From NCBI RefSeq assembly GCF_038443385.1, contig NZ_CP151726.1:3472001-3536000 (forward strand): DNA of 64,000 bases, given 5' to 3'. Under the pieces are notes generated by a model. That model did no database searches. It saw only the letters and a list, made by a program, of their open reading frames with translations, and was not told where the DNA came from. Below are positions 26,952 through 37,400 of this stretch, piece after piece. The DNA is from Stieleria varia. Its GTDB lineage: Bacteria; Planctomycetota; Planctomycetia; Pirellulales; Pirellulaceae. The translations under genes were made by a program, and so were the position numbers. Within the stretch, counting starts at the first letter, position 1. Each line of letters begins with the position of its first letter.

Positions 26952-27827
26952 TCAGATGAATCGCAATCCACCGTCGGTGATCTCAAACGGGCGAATCGCG
27001 TCGTCACATGCGCTGCCGCGGTGCTTGGCGACATGCAGAGCACGCCCCAAGCGATCCGACTGGCGGACTCTGCCCATCAGTATAATCGTGTTGGCATTGG
27101 ATAACACGTCACCACTCTGCAACGGTCGCACGATCAAGTCGTCCAACATGACCTCGTGCGACGTCGCCAGCAGCAAACAGGCGATGTCTCGATGATCGTA
27201 GGCTTGTGTCATGATCACGTCGCTATGCTCGCGAAAAGCCACTCGAAACAGATCTCGTGCCACCCAATCGTGTTCTTTTCGCAGGATTTGGTGGTAGATG
27301 TATTCGAACATCTCGAACTGAATCGAATCGGATGCCTTGTCCGTCGGTTCGATTCCGTCGATGACGCAACGGCGGACTCCTCGAACGAAGTGGCCGTAAA
27401 AGAAGGCGATGGTTCGATCGAGCTGCTTGGCTTGCTCGTATTTCCACTCACGCCACTGGTCGGGTGTCATGTCGCTCTCTGTCACACGCCGTCCTGAATG
27501 TGAGAACTGGTGCATGTGCTGGGGGATCGCAACATTCAGGTCCATCAGATCGGGCAAAGACGGTGCTCCCTGCGGCGAGTGACTCGACAGATTCCAGCCG
27601 CACAAGCTGCGTGCGTAGTCCAAGTGGTTCTGTGAATCACCTCGCGATGTCATGTCAAAGATGACCCCGGCATGACCGTCTTGCTGAAGTCCATGGTGGG
27701 CAAACCGGGTCCCTAATTGTGTCTTGCCGATGCCTGAAGCCCCGAGGACGACCGTCATCGTGCCGGGCAAGAGTCCCCCGCCGAGCATCTCATCCAAATC
27801 CGGCCATCCGGTGGAAGTTCTTGCCAT
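26952..27827 (-). CDS. KaiC-like RecA-superfamily ATPase, single domain
   Basis: 291 residues from ATG 27827. TGWPDLDEMLGGGLLPGTMTVVLGASGIGKTQL shows the KaiC/RadA lead-in and a Walker A loop (GASGIGKT); DGIEPTD in the middle is near the Walker B region, and TSHEVMLDDLIVRPLQSG resembles the KaiC-like end of the domain. Only one RecA domain is present, against two in clock KaiC, and no KaiA/KaiB is nearby. A likely role is ATP-dependent signalling or assembly, unknown in detail. It lies between a terminator (upstream side) and the sulfatase gene, and is probably the first gene of the kaiC-sulfatase unit. Confidence 0.8.
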   Translation of the reverse strand: MARTSTGWPDLDEMLGGGLLPGTMTVVLGASGIGKTQLGTRFAHHGLQQDGHAGVIFDMTSRGDSQNHLDYARSLCGWNLSSHSPQGAPSLPDLMDLNVAIPQHMHQFSHSGRRVTESDMTPDQWREWKYEQAKQLDRTIAFFYGHFVRGVRRCVIDGIEPTDKASDSIQFEMFEYIYHQILRKEHDWVARDLFRVAFREHSDVIMTQAYDHRDIACLLLATSHEVMLDDLIVRPLQSGDVLSNANTIILMGRVRQSDRLGRALHVAKHRGSACDDAIRPFEITDGGLRFI

Positions 27828-27869
27828 GATTTCTGCTTGATTTGTGGAGCGAACGAAATACGTCGAATG

Positions 27870-27903
27870 AAAAACCCCGGTCCGCAAGGCTGCGAACCGG
27901 GGC
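27870..27903 (-). terminator. Rho-independent terminator of the DUF1559 gene
   Basis: Reading the minus strand, CCCCGGTTCGC and GCGGACCGGGG form a GC-rich stem around AGCCTT, followed at once by a T-tract. It starts 32 bases after the DUF1559 stop and separates that gene from the KaiC-like gene. Confidence 0.85.
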
Positions 27904-27934
27904 ATCAGATTCTGTCATTGATCCAGTGTCTTGA

Positions 27935-29179
27935 CTACTGGTTCAACTGCTCCTCGACGACCTCGCTGCTGGCGCGAGTTCCCAATGCGCCCCACAAGCC
28001 GTAGGGGCTGATGGAGCCGACGGTGGCCCCTCCAGTACCATTGAGCCAAACCGTGGGAGCGCGACTGTCGCCGGCTTCGATCGAATCGCTCATGAAGATC
28101 ACCGCGCCGTCGCCCATCAGAATATGGACGCCGCCCTGGTGACGGCTGCTTGGAGGAGCGATCCCCGGGGCACCGACGCCACCGTTGGAACCACCGCCCA
28201 AGCAAAGCTCTGAGTTCGGAGGCAAGATCATGTTGACCTCGGTAAAGACCGTCAGTGAATCCGCCCATCGGTAGCCACGTCCCTGCGAATTGCCAGCCAA
28301 GACAGCGGGGGCCGTCCCGCCGTCACCACCGTTGGACCAAAAGCGAGGTCGAGTCGGGCTGATGTAGGCTAGGACCTCACAGGTCTTGGGATTGTCACGA
28401 ACAGCCGGGGTGCCGTTTTGGATCGACGCCTTGGTTCGCTTGTCACGGTCACCGATGTCAGTCGCGATCTCACCCGCAAAGACTGTGTTGGAAAGTCCGT
28501 CCAGCACGTCGCGAAACTTGCTCTCTCGTCGCGGCATGAACGCACCGCGGCATGCTGCGTTGGCCCGGTTTTGGGTCCACGTCCGAGGCGGGTTGTTGAT
28601 CGATCCGTTCTGAATGTCAACAAAACCGGTGTTCATGAAATCGACCGTGTCTCCCATAGAAGCTCCGTAATTGGTTCGCCCCATTGCTGGTGGCCCAAAC
28701 CCAGGATCGCTTGGGCAACGAAGTGTCGGAACCTCGGTCATCCAAGGCACATAGCGGTTGTAATGAGGCGCAGGACCCATCGCCGGCCAATTCGACGCAC
28801 CGCTGGGCAGGTTGATCGTCAGATTTCCCACCGTGGCTTGGCTGGGGTTGGAGCAGGATTCCCACAGAGCCTGTTGTTCCATGAAAGGCATCAAGCCGAC
28901 GAGATACGACAGCCGATGGCGATTGTTTTCATTTTGGGGATTGTTGTTGTTCACCCACGTCCCGCCGGCTTGCATCGGCATGTTCTTGTACGTGGAGTGA
29001 TAGTTCTGAATCGCAAGACCGATCTGTTTGAAGTTATTGCTGCAGCTCATTCGTCGAGCCGCTTCTCGCGCCGCCTGAACCGCTGGCAACAACAAACCGA
29101 CCAAAATTCCAATGATGGCAATCACCACCAACAATTCCACCAACGTAAAACCACGCCGGCATGTACTTCGCTTTCGCAT
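27935..29179 (-). CDS. DUF1559 protein with type IV prepilin-like N-terminus
   Basis: 414 residues. The start [36 protein letters not shown] is a class III signal: basic leader, GFTLVE processing site and a hydrophobic helix; I name the site by GFTLVELL only. The DUF1559 body follows, with [34 protein letters not shown] and the closing [21 protein letters not shown]-type segment. This family is hugely expanded in planctomycetes and thought to form surface pseudopilin-like structures. The start is fixed by AGGAGG 7 bases upstream. It is monocistronic, ending in a clear terminator. Confidence 0.95.
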   Translation of the reverse strand: MRKRSTCRRGFTLVELLVVIAIIGILVGLLLPAVQAAREAARRMSCSNNFKQIGLAIQNYHSTYKNMPMQAGGTWVNNNNPQNENNRHRLSYLVGLMPFMEQQALWESCSNPSQATVGNLTINLPSGASNWPAMGPAPHYNRYVPWMTEVPTLRCPSDPGFGPPAMGRTNYGASMGDTVDFMNTGFVDIQNGSINNPPRTWTQNRANAACRGAFMPRRESKFRDVLDGLSNTVFAGEIATDIGDRDKRTKASIQNGTPAVRDNPKTCEVLAYISPTRPRFWSNGGDGGTAPAVLAGNSQGRGYRWADSLTVFTEVNMILPPNSELCLGGGSNGGVGAPGIAPPSSRHQGGVHILMGDGAVIFMSDSIEAGDSRAPTVWLNGTGGATVGSISPYGLWGALGTRASSEVVEEQLNQ

Positions 29180-29186
29180 GTGTCAG

Positions 29187-29192
29187 CCTCCT
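29187..29192 (-). promoter_or_regulatory. Strong ribosome-binding site of the DUF1559 gene
   Basis: The minus strand reads AGGAGG, 7 bases before the ATG at 29179. It is one of the few perfect Shine-Dalgarno sequences in the window, suggesting high expression. Confidence 0.85.
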
Positions 29193-29224
29193 GAATAGAA
29201 AAAATTACGCTTGCCACCACGCCA

Positions 29225-29240
29225 CCGGTCAAATGACCGG
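29225..29240. promoter_or_regulatory. Palindrome CCGGTCAAATGACCGG in the leader of the DUF1559 gene
   Basis: Seven-base arms around two bases, 45 bases upstream of the start codon. It could be an operator or a small leader hairpin. Purely inferential. Confidence 0.3.
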
Positions 29241-29409
29241 GTTGGCTTGGCCGCAAAGTAGCTTCCTTGGAGTATTGCAAAGATGACGCAGCGAATGTGG
29301 CGATCGAAGCAACTTTTTTTGGATTTAATGCGAAACCTTTTGCCGCTAAGTGTGTTATCCGCGCGACGAAAGCCCCTTATCGATGATCGTCCTCTCATCC
29401 GAGGGGTGC

Positions 29410-31296
29410 TTACTTGCGGTCCAGCGAGATCGCTTCTGCGTAGGCCAATTCACCTGTCTTGCCATCGAAGTACTGGAAGATCACTTGGGGGTGCGGGTAT
29501 GCCACCAGACGCTTTCCATCCAATTGGGGTGGCATGTTGAAGACGTTGTTGATCTGCACCACACAGAAATGTGGATACAGACGTTCCAGCCTCGGCAGAT
29601 CCGGCAGCACGTAGCTGCTCCAGCGGATGTCACACTCTCGCGGCCCGAACTTGAATTTCCCGGTCGCCGGTCGATCACTTTCGTCCAACACTGGAACATG
29701 ATTGACGCTGTTGTGTGGACCACAGCAGAATTCCCAGATATCGTCAGTGACGCGGATGGCGAAACTGTTGTGCAGGTCTCCCGTCATGACAAAGACCTTT
29801 TTGTCCAGTTTCTCCCACTCGGAAATCAACTGTTCTCGCTCGTCAAAGAATCCCGTCCACGCTTCTTCCTTGTTCGCCGCATCGGACTCGACGCCTCCTG
29901 CCCCGCTGTGTGGGATCATAAAAGGAACGGTGGAGATCACAAAAAAGAAATCCGCATCGCTCTGTTGCATGCCCCTCAGTAACCACTCCCGCTGTGCGCG
30001 GCCGAGCATGGAAACGCCGGGTTTATCTCGTTGCCGGACATCGTGCATGTCTCGATCTCCGCGGGTATCGAGCAAGTAAAACTCACAATTGGAAACGCGA
30101 AATTTTCCATAGCTTCGTCTGCCGATCGAGTAGCTGATCTCCGAGTCGCTGACTCTGGCGGGCATGTGCAACTGCAGCGTATGCGCGTCGACGACTTTGA
30201 CGATGTCATACACGTACGAATTGGGGTGTCCATCATCGTTGTCAAGCTCGATGTCGTTGACACCCGCGTCGGGTGTTCCCCAGTGCACATGCAGGTTCGT
30301 CATCTCTGAAAGTGGCAACTTGGTAAAGTCGGTGGATGTATCGACCAACAAGTCGCTGCCTGCCGTCATTTTGGCTTTGCCGAAATGAAGCGGATGGTTG
30401 TGTTCCATCGGATTGGCCCAGCCGAGATAGTCAAACCAAGCCTGTGTGCCGATATCGCGGAACACGGTTCGGCGATGCCGTTTGCCGGTCTCCGCGGAAC
30501 CCCAGATGTCGTTGATCAACTCGTGGTCGTCGAAGGTAAACAGGCTTGGCACGTGACGATGCCAACGTGCTAGTTCGACACCGCGATTGAGATACAGCTT
30601 GTAGTTTTCCCAAACGCCAACAATCGTTGGCATCACCGTCACGACATTAGGCAGGGTGGTGGCGCCTTGGATCAACTGCCACGCGGCTGGCGGATAGTCA
30701 CGCAGCTCTTCGTAGAGCCAGTCGCCGTTCATGATGTGGAAGTGAACCTTGTCCGCCCAATCACGGTTCAGATACTCGTACGTTGTCGCACGATGCCCAG
30801 CGCCGTGCAACGGATTCTGGTTTGCGCACGATCCGATCTGAAAACGAAAGTTGAACAGGCCCGACGGGTTGTATTCCGCATTGCGAGACGACTCGGCATC
30901 GGGCAACGTCAGGAAACTGCCGGGCAATCCGTGCGGGCGCTGGTTGACATAGATCTGATAGTGATACCGCGTATCGGGTTTCAGATCGGTCAGTTCGACT
31001 GTACCTGTGTTGTCGTGTTCCAAAGTCGTCGTCGCTGGCCCGCTGATGAGATCCAGACGATTGGGTTCGACGCCATATCGAACCTCGAACTGTCCCGGGT
31101 CCGACGTCCGCCCCCAAACAGTGACGCGTCCGTCCACCGGGCGTCCAAGCATCGGGCCGTGCGTCAAACGAATCGGATCGCGTTGGACAGTGACGCTTTT
31201 CTGCGAATCGGAATCCGACTGCGCGAGCACGATGGAACAGTTGGCCAAGAGACAACAACAAACGCAGGCCAATGGGCCAAGTCGGAAGCGGTGCAT
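29410..31296 (-). CDS. PhoD-like alkaline phosphatase
   Basis: 628 residues from ATG 31296, where a signal peptide starts (MHRFRLGPLACVCCCLLANC, ending near VLAQ). An N-terminal fibronectin-like domain (GRVTVWGRTSDPGQFEVRYG; ELTDLKPDTRYHYQIYVNQ) precedes the metallophosphoesterase part: QIGSCANQNP, FHIMNGDWLYE, FTFDDHELINDIWG, REWLLRGMQQSDADFFFVIS and VMTGDLHNSFA. These fit the PhoD family, which binds Ca and Fe and hydrolyses phosphomono- or diesters outside the cytoplasm. Export by Sec is likely because the twin-arginine motif typical of PhoD is absent (HRFRLG). It stands between the DUF1559 gene and the giant surface protein. Confidence 0.85.
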   Translation of the reverse strand: MHRFRLGPLACVCCCLLANCSIVLAQSDSDSQKSVTVQRDPIRLTHGPMLGRPVDGRVTVWGRTSDPGQFEVRYGVEPNRLDLISGPATTTLEHDNTGTVELTDLKPDTRYHYQIYVNQRPHGLPGSFLTLPDAESSRNAEYNPSGLFNFRFQIGSCANQNPLHGAGHRATTYEYLNRDWADKVHFHIMNGDWLYEELRDYPPAAWQLIQGATTLPNVVTVMPTIVGVWENYKLYLNRGVELARWHRHVPSLFTFDDHELINDIWGSAETGKRHRRTVFRDIGTQAWFDYLGWANPMEHNHPLHFGKAKMTAGSDLLVDTSTDFTKLPLSEMTNLHVHWGTPDAGVNDIELDNDDGHPNSYVYDIVKVVDAHTLQLHMPARVSDSEISYSIGRRSYGKFRVSNCEFYLLDTRGDRDMHDVRQRDKPGVSMLGRAQREWLLRGMQQSDADFFFVISTVPFMIPHSGAGGVESDAANKEEAWTGFFDEREQLISEWEKLDKKVFVMTGDLHNSFAIRVTDDIWEFCCGPHNSVNHVPVLDESDRPATGKFKFGPRECDIRWSSYVLPDLPRLERLYPHFCVVQINNVFNMPPQLDGKRLVAYPHPQVIFQYFDGKTGELAYAEAISLDRK

Positions 31297-31424
31297 GATG
31301 CTCGTTCTGGTTTCAGTTTCTGGGGAAAGAATGCTGCGACGACGTCTCGCCGCAATCCGGCGGCTTGCCAAATCCGCGACTCAGAATACTTTGCAGCGAC
31401 GTTGCCCGTGTGGTCAGGGCGATA

Positions 31425-34400
31425 CTACACACCGATGATATCTGCCAAACTGCCCCAAGAATGTTTGTGGCAGAGCGTCCCCGAGACTTTGAGGGTAAAC
31501 GTGGTCAAGTCGAACGATAATTCGTCGAGCATCGCTGTGCCGACGTTCCCAAACGTGATTCGATCAAAGAACTCAGCGAGCCGAATTCCGGCCGGTGTTC
31601 CGCGAAGATCCAGTTTGTAGCCTTCCAAATTCTGCAACCGGAATTGATCCAGTTCAGTACGGATGAAATCAAAGTCAAAATCCAGACGTCCGGCAATCTG
31701 ACCGGCAACGACGGCTTCGATCTGCTTTTCGCCGATGATCACCTTTGCCAGTTCGCCCAAGATCTGACCGGTCACCTCCGGTAACCCTTGTGTCTTTAGC
31801 TCCGCGATTGTCAGATCGATCAATTCACCGGTGATCGACAGACCCGAGAAATCGTCGAAGTCAAAGTCTTGTAGATTGGCATCGATCTCGGCATTGATTT
31901 CTTCCAGTGTTGGAGGATCAATGCCCTCGGGGATCTTCCAGACCAGTGTGAACGCTGCATGAGGCGAGTCGACGTTGAGATTCAATCCATCGATCAGTGA
32001 TTTGACGTAATCCGACTCCAGCAGTTGATCGGTAGCCAATTGTTGCAGCGGATTGAGTTTTGCCAGTTTGCCGCCCGCATCGCTGAAATCCAATTCATAG
32101 CGATACGTCACCGGGGTCCACCGCAATTCGAGGTGCGGTGATTCAAACGGGGTTTGGGTGATCAGCGCTTTGAACAATCCGGGCACGATCGAGTCAAATT
32201 GTTCTTGCCCTTTCAGTTCCAGCCAACTGAATAAATCGTTGAACTCCAGTCGCAGTTGATTAGCAAGGTCGGTGATGGCGTCCTTCGCCGCGCTGCCACC
32301 TGTGGCAACGATCTCGACCGCATCGCCGAGCAGGGTTTCGCCTCCGAAATACTCGACGAATCGTTCGCTGGAGAAATAGACGTTGGTTGCACCGAACTCC
32401 GCGTACTGCGAGTCACGAATTGTGTCGTAGTTGTTGTGGATCACCAGTTCGACACCCAGCAGATTGGTGATGACTTCGATCGGATCCAGATCGGGGAACG
32501 AGATGTTGCCTTGGAGCAAGTCAAAGAATTTTCGACTGTCGTAATCGATGCCCGGCGCGATGTTCGCATCGATAAAGATGGAACCGTTGCCGAGGTTGAG
32601 CGTCATGTCAAACCCGGTTTCAACTTTGTAGGCGACGATTTCCTCATTGAACACGGACAGCAAATTGTCTTTGACCTGCTGGGCCACTTCACCACCGGTG
32701 TCCTTTGCCCAGTCGGCGAATTCTCCGCCGGCTTCTTTGATGGCTTGCACCGCGGGCTCAAGCTGCTGCTTGACTTCACCCAGAATCTCGCCTGCAAAGG
32801 TAACGGTCGTTTCGATCGTGCTCGCGATCTCGGCCAAGGTTCCGAACGGATTGATCGTATCGAGTTGCTGCAGGTCATCCTGCAAGGATTGCAGGATTCC
32901 CGCGGGTGAACGGAGGTCATCGATGCGATCCGAGACCGCGTCGAGTCCCTTCTGCAGGACGGGTGCGGCTTTGGCTTCGGTAAATTCGACCAAGTCATCT
33001 TTGGCAGCCGCGATATCCGTCTTCGCCTTTTCCCATTCCGCTTCCGCTTTGTCGGCTAGCTTTTTCCGTTTAGCTTCGGCGTTCGCGACCGTTTCGTCAT
33101 ACTTTTCTTTGATTTTTCTTTTCTGCTCGACAATCGTGGCGATCGCTCGGTTGATCTCCGACTGGACGATAGATCCGACGCGGCTGATCTGGTCGTTGAG
33201 GTCTGCGATCCTCGCGTCCAGTTGATTCTTTGCCTTGACGTACAAGCCTTGGTAATGCTCGCTCAAGCCCTGAAAGAAAGTCTTCGTTTCTTCAGCGACT
33301 TGTTCACCGCAGGCGACGAGATCGCCGACGCAGTCCTGAGCGTTCTTGCCCTTCTCGACGACGTAGTCGATGGCGCCAGACCAGGAAAGTGAGAACGAAG
33401 TGCTGTCAAGCTTCTGGTTAATGCGTTCAATGCTTTCCTCTGAGTCATCCAGTGAGGCGAGATCATTCTCAGCTTCGCTCAAATCTCGGTTCCACTGCGT
33501 CAGCTTTTCGGTCTCACGCTGCGATTTTGAGTTGCGAACGGACTCAATCTTGGCGTCTTTTTCATCCAACAACTGATTGCCACGTTCGGCGGCCTTCTTG
33601 ATCGTCGCGTTCTTTTGCGATTGCGCGGCAGTCGCTTTGGCGTTGCGGGTATCCAGCGCGAGCTGCAGTTGTTCTTCCTCCCACTGGGCGGCTTGAAACT
33701 GCTCGGATTCGAATCGGTCGATGGCACCTTCGACGTCCAACCCGAGTGAGTAAATGCCCTCGCGCATGGTGTACGGTGCACGCGACGCGATCGCTCTGAG
33801 ACCGGCCAAGTACTGATAGCCCAGGAGCTGAAACATGTTGATCGCATCGGGGATCTGATTGCTGTATCCCGCGCCGCCAAAGAGTTGCTGCTGGACAGCG
33901 AGCGGGTCGATGTAGTTCTGTAGTTGATGCAGCGGATCGATTCGCGTCGGCTGATCCGGCGGTTCCAACGCCATGATCGCGTCGAGTTCATCGAGCTTTG
34001 CACCGAGCAATTGGGCAAAGTCCAACTCGATGAATGGCAGAGCCGTGGCCATCTGATCGCCACTGCCGACCACCTGTGTGATGAGCGACAGCTCCGTCGA
34101 TCCTCGACTGTAGAACGGATCGACTTGCGGTGGCAGCGTCAGCGTCTTGTCAAATGATTGTGTTTGGTTACCCGTGATGCCTGAATCGATGGTCATGGAT
34201 CCCAGCAAGCGATCTTGTCCATCGATCATACCGTCGTGGCTCAAATAGTACGCGACGGTGATTGAATCAGAGGATTCGCTGGCGGTGTTTTCGATGGACA
34301 CGCGGACATCAATCTGCGAGCCCGCTTGAGGGACCTGCTGAGACAGCGAAGTGATCTCCGACTCGCTGATCATCAACGCAGGATGCGTCAGCAGTTGAAA

Positions 34401-37400
34401 GCTCTGGCGACGGTAGTATCGCGGTCCAGAGTCGCCGCTACGCGACACATATTCTCGACGGAGCGTGTCGTTGTCGAGAAACTCGACTTGGCGTTGGATG
34501 GATCGACCATTGCTGGGAAAGACCGATACCGGCTCACCCACCAGCCTGCCGTCTGGATCGAAAACCTGTAGCCCCGCGTTGGCCAACACGAACCAGCCGT
34601 CGTCATTGATCGCGGCATCGAATGGATACATTTCGTGCAAAATGACTCGCATCGAATCCGGCTCGGCGACATTTCCGATCGCGGCTTGGTTGGGCCATGC
34701 GATCACGTAATCGCCTGCCTCGTTGATCGCGGAGGAATCCCATTGAGATCCGTCGTGAAAGCCGCCGTGCAGGTCCAGGATCTGTACGTCGTGCAGGTTC
34801 CCACCGGCTTGAGAAAACGTCTGAATGTAGATGGGCTGACTGACGTAGGTTTCTTTCCAAGCGACGAAGCCTTGTCCGCTGGAGTTCATTGCTGAGGTAA
34901 ACGTGAATCCGTCATTGGTTTGCCCGTCCAGTCGAATCGGATCGCCGATCACGTTGTCATCGGGGTCGATGCGAAACAAAAACACACCTGGATCGTTCGT
35001 CCCATCTGGCGTGAAGGAGTCGTAACTGGTGACCAGCAGGATGTTGCCGGCAGCGTCACCGGTGATTTCATACTTCCAAAAACCCGAGGGCGCAACGCGA
35101 ACGGCCGGTCCTTTTGCTGTTCCTGTGCCGTCGATTCCCGAGTTGCTGTAGCGAGTCAGATAGATCCCACCGTCCTGCCCTGCAAAGACACTCGACGCGA
35201 TCACCGAATCCCCGTTGGGATAACGCACGATGTGATCTTCGTGCGGCAAATCTCCGTCTTCATAGCTGTTCAAATTGGTGACCCCGCCATCGGCCGCCAA
35301 TACGCTGGCCTGCAGTCGTGGGACTGCGATCACGTCGGCCTCGACGCTGACGGCCGGACTGACAATCTCGTCAATCGAACTCCAAACCGATCGGGCAAAG
35401 AACTTGACGGAACTCGCTCCGGTACCCGGCAGCGGTGTTCCCGTCCATGTCCAGCCGTCGCTGCCGTCTTCGTCCCGACCCAGGTAGCGATCGATGAACC
35501 GGTTGAAGACACCATTGCCGTCGGCGTCCTGGTAGAACTCGACGCCGAGTCCCGAATACTCCGGATGCCAAGCTCCTCGAGCGGTCAGCGTGACCGGATC
35601 GGTGCCCAAATCCGAGATGGTCTTGGGTGAAACCGTCAGCAGTTCCAAACTTGTTTCATCGGGCGAGACGACAATCGTAAACGTCACTGATGCCTCGGTG
35701 TCTTCGCCGGGACGCCACGAACGCATCGTGAACTGGTTGGAGCCGATGGCTTCTTTGGGGACGTTGTACCAAGTGAACAGGCCTGTCTGTGGGCTCCACG
35801 GCAGGTATCCGTGTTTGGCTTGATCGTAGCCATCCAATGCGTAAAAGAATCCGACTTCGTCGGGATGGATCGCTCGGAAATCCAGTTCAAACGTGTCGCC
35901 CACGCGAACTTGGATGGGTTCGCTATAGTCGATGCCTTGCACAAACAGTGGTGGCGCCGAGTGGGCAGGGTTGTCCGCCAGCATCGAATCGCCGTACTGG
36001 GAAATCGCGGACTCGTAGTTGGTTTTCAGAATAGCGAGTTGTTGATCCACCCATTGTGCCGTCGCCAATTCTCGTTTGGTTTCGGCTTCTTCGATCAGTC
36101 GCCAGTCCTCCGATGCAATCTGCAGTTTGACGGTCTGTTCATAATCGAACAAAACCTGCGTCAACATTTCCGTGAGCTGTGATCTCAGTTCCGGTGCGAA
36201 ACTGTCGAGTTGGCCGGCCACGGACTGCAAGAACTGCGGCGTGTTTTCTAGGGAAAGCTGAGCGGCCGCAGCGATCAGTGAGTCGACGCGATCGAGTTGT
36301 TTCTGTAGTTCTGGACCTGGAGGTGTCAGCTCCAAATCAAAGCGGCTGACCACACCGTCGGTTGCATCCACGACAGAGATATTGATCGTGATCGTTCCGT
36401 ACAGACCTGGATCTGGAATCACAACGACCCAGTCGTCTGTCACCGAAACGGTTGCCGGTGCCAGGATTTCTTGAGCTGCACGGCTGAGCAATTCGGGATC
36501 GGCGTAAATTTCCGGACTGAGTTTGGCGATCAACAGTTCGCTTTGGGTCGCATCTGAATCTTCGCCGAGCCACTGGACCAGATCACCATCGGGCAGCAAC
36601 AAGAACGATGTGCCATCATTGCCAAAGAACCATTTCTCGTTCAGCCCGACCAGATTGAACGCTTCCTCACTGGCAAAGTTCAATCCGTACGTCGAGCGAA
36701 TTTCGTACAAATGGTTGGCGACGGTCGCATAGCCGACGTATTCGAGCGTGGTGTCATCAATGTCGAACAATGACAGCGGCAAACGGATTGAGCCATCATC
36801 GTATCGGATCACTTGATCAGTGATCGGAGAAACTTCGGGCAGATCATTCACGCTTTGGACGTCAATCGTCAGCGTCACCGGACCGCTGGAATCCTGCTCA
36901 TCGCTGACTTCATAGACGATCGTATCGATGCCAAAGAAATTCTCAACTGGCTGATAGAGATACATCCCAGCGTCAATCGTCAGCGTGCCGTGCGCGGGTT
37001 GCTGAGCAATCGTGACTTGGAGCGATGCGGGATCACTATCTGGGTCGTAGATCGCGCCGGTGATGTCAAAGGTGGCTGAGCCGTCTTCCGGGATCGCTGC
37101 TTCGGTCAGCTCGGGACGCGGTGGTGAGACCAGCAATTCGATCTCGATGTCTTGCATTCCAGTCGACGTTCCATCGGGGCTGAATAGGATCTCGAACGAC
37201 CCTGGTCCGACGACATCCGTCAGCATTGCACGGACCTGACGATCGGTGAGCTCAAAGTAGCCCTCCTCATCAACGTTCGGCGTCAGGTCGATCCAGGTCA
37301 ATTGACCATTTTGTTCGATACCGATGAAAACCGTCTTGTCACCATCCCCAAAATTCACGCGTCCTTGGATCGTTAGGTCATAGGTGCGTTCGTCACGCCT

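Noticed and set aside
30667-31620. 317-codon plus-strand frame
   Set aside because: Antisense to the PhoD-like gene and the end of the giant protein; no domain character.
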